A stretch of 64,000 nucleotides of DNA from Vibrio penaeicida (GTDB lineage: Bacteria > Pseudomonadota > Gammaproteobacteria > Enterobacterales > Vibrionaceae): positions 116,397 through 180,396 of the forward strand of contig NZ_BFAQ01000022.1 of assembly GCF_002933855.1 (NCBI RefSeq). The letters run 5' to 3'. Position numbers and translations under genes: made by a program. The notes beneath the pieces were generated by a model. It saw nothing but the letters and a program-made list of their open reading frames with translations. It was not told the DNA's origin and did not search any database. Positions 36,072 through 45,212 of this stretch are shown here, in pieces; the stretch's first letter is position 1, and each line of letters begins with the position of its first letter.

Positions 36072-37898
36072 ATGAAAAAGATAGTCATAGCTGCGTTGCT
36101 TTCTGCAACAGGATTTGCAGCTCAAGCAGCTTCCTTACCGGAAGGGTTGAACTGGGAGACAAACTGGGATGAACCTTTGATTGGTTCAGAAGAAGCAAAG
36201 CGCGGTGGAACCTACAGAACGCACCTCCTCAGCTTCCCACAAACCTTGCGTAGTGTAGGCCCCGACTCGAATTCAGGACTACGTTCATACTTTCTAGACA
36301 GCGTTCCATCACTAGTTGGGCAGCATCCCGACACGTTAGAGTGGATTCCGGACTTAGCAAATGAGTGGGCATTTGCTGGTGATAATAAAACGGTTTATTT
36401 CAAATTGAATCCAGAAGCTGAGTGGTCTGATGGTGAAAAGGTAACAGCAGACGATTTTGTTTTTATCTTAAAGTTCTTCCGTTCAAAAGATATTGTTGCT
36501 CCTTGGTACAACACTTACTACACAGAGCAAATTGCTGATGTCGTTAAGATTGACGAACACACAATCGCTGCGGTATCTGCCATAGAAAAAAATCCAGACG
36601 AACTACTGCGTATGCTTGGTAGCCTTCGACCTAGACCTGAGCACTTTTATAAGCCTTCCAAAGATGAAAACGGCGATGGTATTGATGATAACTTTGTACG
36701 TAAATACAACTTTAAAAGTGAACCAACGACTTACGCTTATTATCTAGACAAAGTGAAAAAAGGTAAAAGCCTAACCTTTAAACATGTCGGCGACGATTGG
36801 TGGGGATACAGCAATCAGTATTACAAAAATCGTTTTAATGTAGAAAAAATCCGCTTCAAAGTGATTCGCGATAACGATATTGCCCGCAAACATTTTGAAA
36901 AAGGCAATTTGGACGCATTTAGTGTCATTCTTCCAGGAATTTGGCACGAAAAAACCAATACAGAACCTTACCAAAAAGGTTATATACACCGCTTCTGGGG
37001 CTTTAATGAACGACCTCAAGGTGCAGGGGGGGTATGGATTAACTCCTCTAAGGCTCATTTGAACGATATCAATCTTCGTCAGGGCATCATGTATGCGACT
37101 GATTACGATGGAATGATCGAAAAAATTACTCGTGGTGATTATTCTCGTAAGCCACACGCCATGGGCTTTGGTCATGGCAAATACGATATGCCAACCCCTG
37201 TTCCACCTAAGTTTGATCCTGAGTTAGCAGGAGAGTTTTTTGCTAAAGCCGGATTCGACAAAGTGGGGGCTGATGGTATTCGAGTTAACGCAAAAGGAGA
37301 GCGGCTGAGTTTTGCTATTACTTATGGCTACAACTCTTGGACCCCTCGAATTGCATTTCTCAGAGAACAAGGAAAGAAAGCTGGAATTGATTTTTCATTG
37401 AATCTGGTTGATGGTTCTTCCGCGTTCAAGTTCATTTTAGAGAAAAAGCATGAACTCGCTTTCCTTAATATGGGCGGACGTGAAGTACCAGCGTATTGGG
37501 AATACTTCCATTCTGCTAATGCTAACAAAGCTCAAACCAATAACCATACAAACTTTAGCTCACCAGAGCTAGATGCACTGATCATGCAGTACAGACAAGA
37601 ATTTAATGTAGAGAAAAAGCATAAGCTCTCTCATCAAATTCAACAGAAAATTACGGAAGCCCATGTAATCGTCCCTGGGTACATGGTGCCTTATACTCGT
37701 GAAGCCCACTGGCGTTACCTGAAATACCCACAGCAAGCAATGAATCGTTTTACGGATAGCATATTCCCAATAGATCGTGTTGTAGGTTTCCACACTTTCT
37801 GGATCGATGAAGAAGAAAAGAAAGCAACGAAGAAAGCGGTAAAAAGCGGAAAAACATTCGAACCAGTAACGGTTATGGATACGCGTTACAAGCTTTAG
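36072..37898 (+). CDS. Peptide ABC importer, periplasmic binding protein (YejA-like)
   Basis: 608-residue family 5 solute-binding protein. Signal peptide MKKIVIAALLSATGFAAQA, then ASLPEGLNWETNWDEPLIGS. The stretch KRGGTYRTHLLSFPQTLRSVGPDSN and WEYFHS are characteristic of the YejA/microcin C-binding group, which accept long or unusual peptides. ATG 36072 is chosen over 36066 because AGGGA is then seven bases upstream. Gene order (permease, permease, binding protein, two ATPases) differs from yejABEF. Ligand unknown; probably peptides. Confidence 0.9.
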   Translation: MKKIVIAALLSATGFAAQAASLPEGLNWETNWDEPLIGSEEAKRGGTYRTHLLSFPQTLRSVGPDSNSGLRSYFLDSVPSLVGQHPDTLEWIPDLANEWAFAGDNKTVYFKLNPEAEWSDGEKVTADDFVFILKFFRSKDIVAPWYNTYYTEQIADVVKIDEHTIAAVSAIEKNPDELLRMLGSLRPRPEHFYKPSKDENGDGIDDNFVRKYNFKSEPTTYAYYLDKVKKGKSLTFKHVGDDWWGYSNQYYKNRFNVEKIRFKVIRDNDIARKHFEKGNLDAFSVILPGIWHEKTNTEPYQKGYIHRFWGFNERPQGAGGVWINSSKAHLNDINLRQGIMYATDYDGMIEKITRGDYSRKPHAMGFGHGKYDMPTPVPPKFDPELAGEFFAKAGFDKVGADGIRVNAKGERLSFAITYGYNSWTPRIAFLREQGKKAGIDFSLNLVDGSSAFKFILEKKHELAFLNMGGREVPAYWEYFHSANANKAQTNNHTNFSSPELDALIMQYRQEFNVEKKHKLSHQIQQKITEAHVIVPGYMVPYTREAHWRYLKYPQQAMNRFTDSIFPIDRVVGFHTFWIDEEEKKATKKAVKSGKTFEPVTVMDTRYKL

Positions 37899-37916
37899 TC
37901 AGTCAGGAGTAGTGGT

Positions 37917-38783
37917 ATGTCTGCGGAAACAATATTAAGTGTCAGAGACCTAGAAACAGAATTTACAACCGACGATGGCGTTGTGAAAATTCTTCATGGG
38001 GTCAACTTTGATGTAAAAGCTGGTAGAACCTTAGGTATCGTTGGCGAATCAGGGTGTGGAAAGAGCGTCACGTCCATGTCCATCATGGGGCTTCTTCCAA
38101 AGCCTTATGGTCGGGTTACTAAAGGTGAAATATTGTACCGCGGAACCGATCTTGTCACTCTTCCACCTGAAGAAATGTACAAAATGCGCGGTGATAATAT
38201 TTCGATCATTTTTCAAGATCCAATGACCGCGCTAAACCCTGTACATACGATAGGTAGGCAGTTGAACGAAGTTCTGGAGTTGCATCGTCCAGAACTCTCT
38301 AGAGCGGAAAGGAATGCATACTCGCTTGAAATGCTTGAAAAAGTACGTATTCCAATGCCTGAAAAAAGGTTAAACGAATACCCGCATAATCTATCTGGTG
38401 GAATGAGGCAACGTGTCATGATTGCAATGGCACTGGCGTGTAAGCCTGATATTTTGATCTGCGATGAGCCAACCACTGCACTTGATGTGACGGTTCAAGC
38501 TTCAATTCTTGAGCTTATGCGTGAGCTTCAAGAAGAGACGGGAATGGCGATGATATTCATTACTCATGATCTTGGTGTCGTTGCGGAAATATGCGATGAC
38601 GTAGCAGTAATGTATGGTGGTAAAGTTGTCGAATATGCTGATGTATTCGATTTATTCGACAACCCTCAACATCCTTACACAGAAAGGTTGATGGGTCTTA
38701 TGCCAAGCTTGGATGATGAACCAAAGCAACCCATTGAAATTAAACCAATAGATGTTAATGCATTTCCCGAGTTTAGAGGTTAA
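37917..38783 (+). CDS. Peptide ABC importer, ATPase 1 (DppD-like)
   Basis: 288-residue ATPase. Walker A GESGCGKS at 43-50, signature LSGGMRQR at 159-166, Walker B ILICDEPTTALD near 180-191, and a C-terminal oligopeptide extension (PQHPYTERLMGLMP). In E. coli YejF both ATPase domains are fused into one protein; here they are two separate genes of equal length. RBS AGGAG is seven bases upstream of the ATG. The stop overlaps the start of the next gene by one base. Confidence 0.93.
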   Translation: MSAETILSVRDLETEFTTDDGVVKILHGVNFDVKAGRTLGIVGESGCGKSVTSMSIMGLLPKPYGRVTKGEILYRGTDLVTLPPEEMYKMRGDNISIIFQDPMTALNPVHTIGRQLNEVLELHRPELSRAERNAYSLEMLEKVRIPMPEKRLNEYPHNLSGGMRQRVMIAMALACKPDILICDEPTTALDVTVQASILELMRELQEETGMAMIFITHDLGVVAEICDDVAVMYGGKVVEYADVFDLFDNPQHPYTERLMGLMPSLDDEPKQPIEIKPIDVNAFPEFRG

Positions 38784-39649
38784 TGGCTGTTATGGATGAA
38801 GTACTAAGAATTGTTGACCTTAAACAGCATTTTGTGTCTGGCAAAGGGATTTTAAAGAAGGGCTACACCGTAAAAGCAGTAGACGGTGTTTCGTTTTCTG
38901 TTGCTCGTGGTGAAACACTGGGGTTGGTTGGCGAATCGGGGTGTGGGAAAAGCACGCTTGGGCGCACAATATTAAAGCTATTTGAACCAACAGAAGGCAG
39001 AATATTTTTCGAAGGTGAAGATATAACCAAACTAAGCCCACGACAAATGCGCCCCCTACGTAAAGACATGCAGATTGTCTTTCAAGACCCAATGGAATCT
39101 CTCAACCAGCGCCATACGATCGGAATGATATTAGAGGAACCCTACGTAATTCATGGTGTGGGAACTAATGAAGAACGTAAGAAATGGGTATTGGAATTAC
39201 TAGAAAAAGTGGGATTGCCTGCTAATTCAGTTGAACGTTATCCGCATGAATTCTCTGGTGGGCAACGTCAGCGTATAGGCATCGCTAGAGCGATAGCGCT
39301 AAAGCCTAAGCTTCTTATATGTGATGAATCTGTATCTGCATTGGATGTTTCGGTACAAGCTCAGATTCTTAACTTGTTACTTAGATTACAGAAAGAAATG
39401 AACCTTGCGATGATTTTTATCTCACACGATTTATCTGTAGTTCGTCATGTATCAGACAGAGTTGCGGTAATGTACTTTGGTAAGATTGTTGAGCTAGGTA
39501 ACGTCAAAGAGATATATGACCATCCCCAAGCAGATTACACCAAAACACTTTTATCAGCGATACCGATTACACACCCTAAATATCGTGAGCATAAAAATAC
39601 AAAACCACTCCCTAAAGACGAAAATGAAAGATTATTAATAGATGGTTAA
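38783..39649 (+). CDS. Peptide ABC importer, ATPase 2 (DppF-like)
   Basis: 288-residue ATPase, partner of the preceding one. Walker A GESGCGKST at 50-58, signature FSGGQRQR at 157-164, Walker B LLICDESVSALD, with Ser in place of the common Pro after Glu (DESVS), a change seen in many DppF proteins. C-terminal peptide-importer extension with PQADYTKTLLSAIP. The ATG overlaps the stop of the upstream gene (TAATG). Last gene of the importer; no clear terminator follows. Confidence 0.93.
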   Translation: MAVMDEVLRIVDLKQHFVSGKGILKKGYTVKAVDGVSFSVARGETLGLVGESGCGKSTLGRTILKLFEPTEGRIFFEGEDITKLSPRQMRPLRKDMQIVFQDPMESLNQRHTIGMILEEPYVIHGVGTNEERKKWVLELLEKVGLPANSVERYPHEFSGGQRQRIGIARAIALKPKLLICDESVSALDVSVQAQILNLLLRLQKEMNLAMIFISHDLSVVRHVSDRVAVMYFGKIVELGNVKEIYDHPQADYTKTLLSAIPITHPKYREHKNTKPLPKDENERLLIDG

Positions 39650-40209
39650 ATGTATTTACATTTAAAAGATGAAGTAAGTCGAATATTAATAATTAGATAC
39701 ACTATACAAGATGAACTTTATCTAAAATTAAGAGATAGTTAATATTAGGTTTAAAACCTATCAAACTAAATATAGTTTGCTCATACGGATAATAATCAAA
39801 CTATATAGCACACCTATTATAACAAAGTCTTGGCTGGGCTTGATTGAGTATTTAATGCTCATTTTATATCGTAAAAGGAATTACAGGACAGACAGTATAT
39901 GAATAAACATCAAATCTAATTATAGAATTATTTAGTTATACTTAATAAATAATAGCTATGGAACATTTCATAGTTACTCTTACTATTTGTTTTATATATC
40001 TGAATAAAACCTCAGTAATTAATATTGTTATAATATAACACGTTCCGTTTTGGCGAGCGCAATATTCTTATGTCTTTTAATTACTGTTAATATTTTGAAG
40101 AGTAGCGACTGAATTAATTTCAGTAAACCTTTTTATCCCTTTCTTTTTTTAGGGAAGGTCGCGTGCACTTCAAATTTAGGAAAACTAAACAGGAAAAACG
40201 GAAACGTTT
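39650..40209. other. 560-base AT-rich non-coding stretch
   Basis: Non-coding region between the peptide importer and the barrel-protease-lipoprotein module. Very AT-rich, with many short A/T palindromes but no terminator stem, RNA gene or repeat I can support. It most likely carries the promoter of the module. Confidence 0.6.
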
Positions 40210-41067
40210 ATGCAGCACACAAATAAAATTGCGTTGCCAAAACTTGTTTTAATGACTGGTGTTTTAGCCTCGTGTAATGCGTTGGCAGATGAGCAAAAGG
40301 AAGTTAAACAGGAAGAAGTAACGAACAGTGCCGTTCAGGAAGAAGTAGTTGAAGCGAAATACGGTGGTAGCTTATCGCTCGGCTATCAAACCAATATTTA
40401 TCATCCAGATGACTATCGTTCTTCGCGTACCCTAACATGGAGCGCTAGTTTTTCGGCTACTGAAGGTGACTATAGCGCATTTGTATCCACAGGGGCGAGG
40501 AGGGCATTGGAAGATAAAACAGGTGATTTCTTTACTGATTCAGTAATTGGGTTATCACACTCTAGCCTTACCAAGTTTGGTGATAGTGGGAATGTTTCTA
40601 TCAGCGGACAATTTACTATTCCTACGTCTGAAGCCTCACGAAAAGACCAATTGAATACAGCATTCCGCCTTGCATTACCGGTGAGTTATAAGATCTCGGA
40701 TGTTAGCTTTTCATTATCACCTCGAGTAAGAAAGAGCTTCCATAAATATAAAACCATTGCAGGTAAATCTTTAGCCGAATGGACATATTCGATATCAGCT
40801 GGAAGTAGCTATTCAATTGGTAAGTTTTCACTATCTGCTTCCGTTCTCGGCGGTAATACGATCAGCTATCAAGGTACCAGAAGATCCAGTTTTAGCTATC
40901 AAGGAAGCTTATCCGGCAGCTATAAAGCGACAGATAACATAAGTCTTTCTTTAAGCGCTTCATCCAGTGGCGTATACGCAGATGCCGAGCGAGGCACTCT
41001 AGGAAATATCGAACTCTTTGACAGTGAAAAAGCGGTTTATGCCGCGACAGCAAAGATTTCTTTTTAG
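40210..41067 (+). CDS. Predicted outer-membrane beta-barrel, unrecognised
   Basis: 285 residues. N-terminal export signal ends either at ALA-DE (residue 27, signal peptidase I) or at a lipobox LASC with C22. A charged, Glu-rich linker (28-50) is followed by about 230 residues of alternating hydrophobic/polar strands rich in Ser, Gly and Tyr (for example YGGSLSLGYQTNIYHP, GSSYSIGKFSLSASVLGG, SSFSYQGSLSGSY) and a terminal Phe, the usual outer-membrane signature. About 10-12 strands could be drawn. No family recognised. It precedes the protease gene by 29 bases, so the two are co-transcribed. Confidence 0.75.
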   Translation: MQHTNKIALPKLVLMTGVLASCNALADEQKEVKQEEVTNSAVQEEVVEAKYGGSLSLGYQTNIYHPDDYRSSRTLTWSASFSATEGDYSAFVSTGARRALEDKTGDFFTDSVIGLSHSSLTKFGDSGNVSISGQFTIPTSEASRKDQLNTAFRLALPVSYKISDVSFSLSPRVRKSFHKYKTIAGKSLAEWTYSISAGSSYSIGKFSLSASVLGGNTISYQGTRRSSFSYQGSLSGSYKATDNISLSLSASSSGVYADAERGTLGNIELFDSEKAVYAATAKISF

Positions 41068-41096
41068 GAAATAAAAACAACAACAGGTAGTTACTT

Positions 41097-44000
41097 ATGA
41101 ATTTTAAGAAACTGAGTTTGGTCACAGCAGTAGGTGCGGCACTAGTAGGCTGTGGTGCTGATGATCAGGCATACGAATATGTAGATAGAGATGTATATGA
41201 ATATGCTCTATCTAGTCTTACTGCAGGAACTCCTCGTAAAGTAAGCGATGAGAATTGTGTAGACTGCTACGAAATTCCAGTAGATGGTTTGTGGTTATTC
41301 CAACAGTCTATGGGCGATCTCTCTAGAACATCTCAAAATACCCCATATGCATACGACTATATTAACGGCGAAAGACTTGTAAAGCTTAAGTTCACTCAAG
41401 ATGGTCTTGTTGCCGAGTTAGTTGAAGGTGACATTACTTTTGATGGGGAAACAACCCGATTCCCACAAGAACATAATGAACCACGCTTGTTCACCATCAC
41501 TGGTACTTATGAAGGTTATCAATGTAAAGAAGATTCATATGGTGACTGTACCAATGCAGAAGAGAAAATATCTGACCCTAATGTAAGGTGGTGGCAAAAA
41601 ACTCACTTCACACCTGATTTTGTTAGTCTGGACATGCACGATGAGCAATATTTCTTCGAGAAGTGGCTAGGTGATAAACAAAGTAAATCTTTGACTCACC
41701 TTGAGTTCGATCCCAAGAACGCAGGTGTAATCAACATTGAGCATGAACACAATATCGTCTCTAAAGCTGGCAACCCAGAAAAAGCAGATGTTTTTTATTC
41801 ATTAGTTCGCCTGGATAAGTTAGCCACTCCGGGATATCAAGCTGTTCATTATGACTTGGAAGAGCACAGTAAGTTTGGTCTATTCAAAACTTCATATGAA
41901 AAGCTAGATGGTAATTACATTCCAAACCAAAATGGTCATGAGGGGTACTTTATAAATCGCTTTGATCCTCGAAAAGATCGTATCGAGTATCAATTAAGTG
42001 ATGAATTCTTCCGCAAAGATGCCAATGGAAACCTTGTAAATAAAGCATGGCTAGACGCTACGATCAAAGGTTTTGATTATATAAATAACAGTCTAAAAGA
42101 TAATTTTTCTGCTAACGGTAGATTAGTTCCTGAACTTGTTATTACAAACCAAAATGAAGCTGTTGGAGCTAAAGTAGGCGATATCCGAACCAACGTAATT
42201 CATATTGTACCCGAAGCAAGTCAAGCTGGGCTGCTTGGGTTTGGACCAAGTACAGCTAACCCACTAACTGGAGAGATTGTAAGTGCTTATACGATCATGT
42301 ATCCGGGCGTATCTAAGATGGGAGTTAGCAGTGGTTGGGATGAATTAGCAAGACTATATAACAAAAATCAGCTAGCACAACCTTACGAAAGTGAAGGTAT
42401 GAGTGCTGGTGCTGTTGCATCCAATGCAAGCTATATTGGTTCTCATTTGGCTACTGTAGAGAGTGAAGATGTTACAGCGGTAAGATCTTTGGCTAGACAA
42501 TCTCCTGCTCCAGTTGATGTTCTGCCTAGTGAAGATCTTCCTGAGTATGAGCAAGTAGATCTAGATGCTGAGCTGGAAAAAGAAAACAAGCGCCTCCAAT
42601 ATATGATGGAAAACAACATGTATCCGGCTGAGCTTTCATCCATTTCTTCTAAGATCGTGGCAAATAAGACTGATATAACTGAACTTGATTTCTTTGAAGA
42701 TGGATTTTTTACGAATCCTCAAGCGGATGCACAGTTTAGAACTTTGAAGTCGTGGTCTGATTTATCCCCAGTTCAACGCGATGCTGTTACTCACTCCTTC
42801 ACGGTTCATCAATACTTGACTACTCTTGTACACGAGATTGGTCACAATATTGGTTTAAGGCATAACTTCTCTGGTTCGTTTGACCACCATAATTTCTACA
42901 CGAAGAATCAAGCTAGTGCTCTTAATTTGAAAGGAATCTCAGCTACGTCTTCAATCATGGACTACACCCCTTCTGAGATTAACGTACACCCTGCATTTGG
43001 TCTTTATGACCGAGCAGCTCTTCGATTCGCATACCAACGGAAAGTAGAGGTGCACCCGGAAATAGATGAGAATATTCTAACCCGCTCTGAAGTTAACTAT
43101 GCAAAAAGTACAGCGAAGTACGAACTGCTAGATTTAGCATCATACGATGACCAAAAACGTAAAGACCTGAGTGAACGTTCTGCATTATCCGAGCTTATCT
43201 ATAACTCAGATCTAACCCAAAGCGGCAAGGAATTAAAAGAGTATAAATTTTGTACAGATGGTAGAGGTCGAGCAACGAGTGAGTCTGGTTGTTTGGTCTT
43301 TGATGAAGGGTCGAGTTTTGAAGAAATCACCGACAGTTTAATCGCCCGATACCATAGAACGTTTGAATCACGTAATTCAAGAAAAGATCGTGTCGAATTC
43401 AATGAAAATGATCGCGCAAGAAGTAAATACTTCTCACTACATCGTGATTTTCAACGCTCAAATATGATTGTTGACGACTATTACAGAACGTATTGGAGAG
43501 GTGACTATAAAACACCAGAACAAGCGTGTAGTGACGTTTCCACAGGTAGCCTTGAAGAGCGTTGTGACATCACAAAAGCAGCTTATAAACAAGCATATTT
43601 CTATTTGGATCTTTTAAAAACGCCTGAAAAGCAATGCTTGCTAGAAGTTGATTTCGATCCAGCACTTCCAGATGGCACATTAAAGCAACGTCATGTTTGG
43701 TCTTTAGCTAATGCAAATTATCTAGCAGGTCTTGTATCTGACTCATACGACTGGCGTAATAAAATGCCAGTGTCTTGCTTTGATAGTGATATGAAAACGC
43801 GGATAGATTCTAACCCTAGGGAAATTGTGTCCAACGGAGTTAGCTATGCTCTTCAATATACTGTTATTGGCGAGACAAAGCATGGAAGTTACTTAAACAA
43901 AGTTACCTTCAATAATCGTGCAAGTTCTGAGTGGGCTTCATATATTGGTTATGAAGTTGAGCATCTAGGTACTTGGATGGATAAACTACTAGCAATGGGG

Positions 44001-45164
44001 TACTTATTAGAGCCATCAGGTCTAAAAGGTGTTGATTTTGCTTTAGTGGATTTACCAGGGGTAAGAGAAGAACTCAACAATTTGGTAGAGCACTGGACTA
44101 AAAATGCTAAGCTGCCAGAAGCTTCACCTATTGCAAAAAGTTTCTCGAGCCTACACGATCCGTATGCGTTTGTTGATTCGCAAGGGCGAGAAATAGATAC
44201 TGTCGCGTACGTTCCGAATTGGGTTGGAACATCTATCCGCTCAACTCCAAATAGCTTATCTTGGAGATTAAACTACTGGTATGGTACGAATAGAAGTGGG
44301 TCTACACCTATTGCTAAAGCGATGCTATACACGATATCCAAAAACGATAGCTCTAGAACGGATCTCTTCAAACCGGAAGCGTTCGATCTACTAGAAAAAA
44401 CAAGTATTCGTGAAGTTGGCGGTTATGTTTCTCATGAGCCAAAATACATCGATATTTTGGGTAGTGAATATGTTGCAGGTAAAGATAACTCGATAGCTTC
44501 AGAGCTTATTACTCAAGTGCAAAACTCGAAAGAGTTTATTTCTACTCAATACGGCCGGAGTGAGATCGCTTCTCATTTACTGACTCGCGACAACATATTG
44601 GGTCAGCTAAAAGAATCTTCGGCAAATGCTGTAACCAGTGATGTAAGCGTTAAAGATTACCTTATTGGTTCAGCGGATGTCAGCGCATTGGCTACATATG
44701 GTCAAGAAATATTACCTTGGGTTGCTAGTGTAAATGCAGAGTTTGATAAGCGAGGCTCTACTTTCTTAAGTTACGAAGTTATTTGGGATGCGCGTGAGAC
44801 TTTAATCAATTCTAAGGAGCTGGTTTGGAACGAAGACCGTGGTTGTTGGGTATTAGGTCGAGTTGGTTGTATGTTCGGAACTGATCAACGAATTGAAGGT
44901 GGTCTATTCAATACTTCAGTTAATAGTGCTTCTCAAATAGCTAAAGTAATAAATGAACAAAGCTACACATCAGCCCTTGCGTACTTAAGAGTTTATTACA
45001 CTGGTTTGGAAACATTGAGCCCTCTTTATTCAGCTACTACAGCAGCTATTGAGTCTGCAATCAATGAGCCTGCATCTACATCAGAGTTCATTGATCTAAT
45101 TGATTCAGTTGGTTTGAGAAGCTTAAATATTATTGAAGAGAACGAAGACGTTACTCAGTTCTAA
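41097..45164 (+). CDS. Giant lipoprotein metzincin protease
   Basis: 1355-residue predicted lipoprotein. Lipobox LVGC with C19, so anchored in a membrane, probably the outer one. The zinc motif HExxHxxGxxH is complete: H579-E580-x-x-H583 and H589 (HEIGHNIGLRHNF), with the methionine turn SIMDYTP at M621. These place it among metzincin-type, zinc-dependent metalloproteases (similar to DUF4953-type proteins). About 570 residues precede the catalytic core and 700 follow, with several close cysteine pairs (NCVDCYE; CSDVSTGSLEERC; GCWVLGRVGC). Substrate unknown. Middle gene of a three-gene module. Confidence 0.85.
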   Translation: MNFKKLSLVTAVGAALVGCGADDQAYEYVDRDVYEYALSSLTAGTPRKVSDENCVDCYEIPVDGLWLFQQSMGDLSRTSQNTPYAYDYINGERLVKLKFTQDGLVAELVEGDITFDGETTRFPQEHNEPRLFTITGTYEGYQCKEDSYGDCTNAEEKISDPNVRWWQKTHFTPDFVSLDMHDEQYFFEKWLGDKQSKSLTHLEFDPKNAGVINIEHEHNIVSKAGNPEKADVFYSLVRLDKLATPGYQAVHYDLEEHSKFGLFKTSYEKLDGNYIPNQNGHEGYFINRFDPRKDRIEYQLSDEFFRKDANGNLVNKAWLDATIKGFDYINNSLKDNFSANGRLVPELVITNQNEAVGAKVGDIRTNVIHIVPEASQAGLLGFGPSTANPLTGEIVSAYTIMYPGVSKMGVSSGWDELARLYNKNQLAQPYESEGMSAGAVASNASYIGSHLATVESEDVTAVRSLARQSPAPVDVLPSEDLPEYEQVDLDAELEKENKRLQYMMENNMYPAELSSISSKIVANKTDITELDFFEDGFFTNPQADAQFRTLKSWSDLSPVQRDAVTHSFTVHQYLTTLVHEIGHNIGLRHNFSGSFDHHNFYTKNQASALNLKGISATSSIMDYTPSEINVHPAFGLYDRAALRFAYQRKVEVHPEIDENILTRSEVNYAKSTAKYELLDLASYDDQKRKDLSERSALSELIYNSDLTQSGKELKEYKFCTDGRGRATSESGCLVFDEGSSFEEITDSLIARYHRTFESRNSRKDRVEFNENDRARSKYFSLHRDFQRSNMIVDDYYRTYWRGDYKTPEQACSDVSTGSLEERCDITKAAYKQAYFYLDLLKTPEKQCLLEVDFDPALPDGTLKQRHVWSLANANYLAGLVSDSYDWRNKMPVSCFDSDMKTRIDSNPREIVSNGVSYALQYTVIGETKHGSYLNKVTFNNRASSEWASYIGYEVEHLGTWMDKLLAMGYLLEPSGLKGVDFALVDLPGVREELNNLVEHWTKNAKLPEASPIAKSFSSLHDPYAFVDSQGREIDTVAYVPNWVGTSIRSTPNSLSWRLNYWYGTNRSGSTPIAKAMLYTISKNDSSRTDLFKPEAFDLLEKTSIREVGGYVSHEPKYIDILGSEYVAGKDNSIASELITQVQNSKEFISTQYGRSEIASHLLTRDNILGQLKESSANAVTSDVSVKDYLIGSADVSALATYGQEILPWVASVNAEFDKRGSTFLSYEVIWDARETLINSKELVWNEDRGCWVLGRVGCMFGTDQRIEGGLFNTSVNSASQIAKVINEQSYTSALAYLRVYYTGLETLSPLYSATTAAIESAINEPASTSEFIDLIDSVGLRSLNIIEENEDVTQF

Positions 45165-45172
45165 TTAAAATG

Positions 45173-45196
45173 GGCTGGGTAGTAATACCCAGCCTT
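45173..45196 (+). other. Intercistronic hairpin after the protease gene
   Basis: Stem GGCTGGGTA / TACCCAGCC with a four-base loop, followed by TTATTC. It lies nine bases after the protease stop and 17 bases before the next start. Weak T run, so probably a partial terminator or mRNA end protector that sets the ratio of the two products. Confidence 0.6.
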
Positions 45197-45212
45197 ATTC
45201 ATGGAGTGAAAT

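Noticed and set aside
40045..40065. Sigma-54 type promoter before the surface module
   Set aside because: TGGC is present but no GC pair lies at the required ten-base distance from GG.
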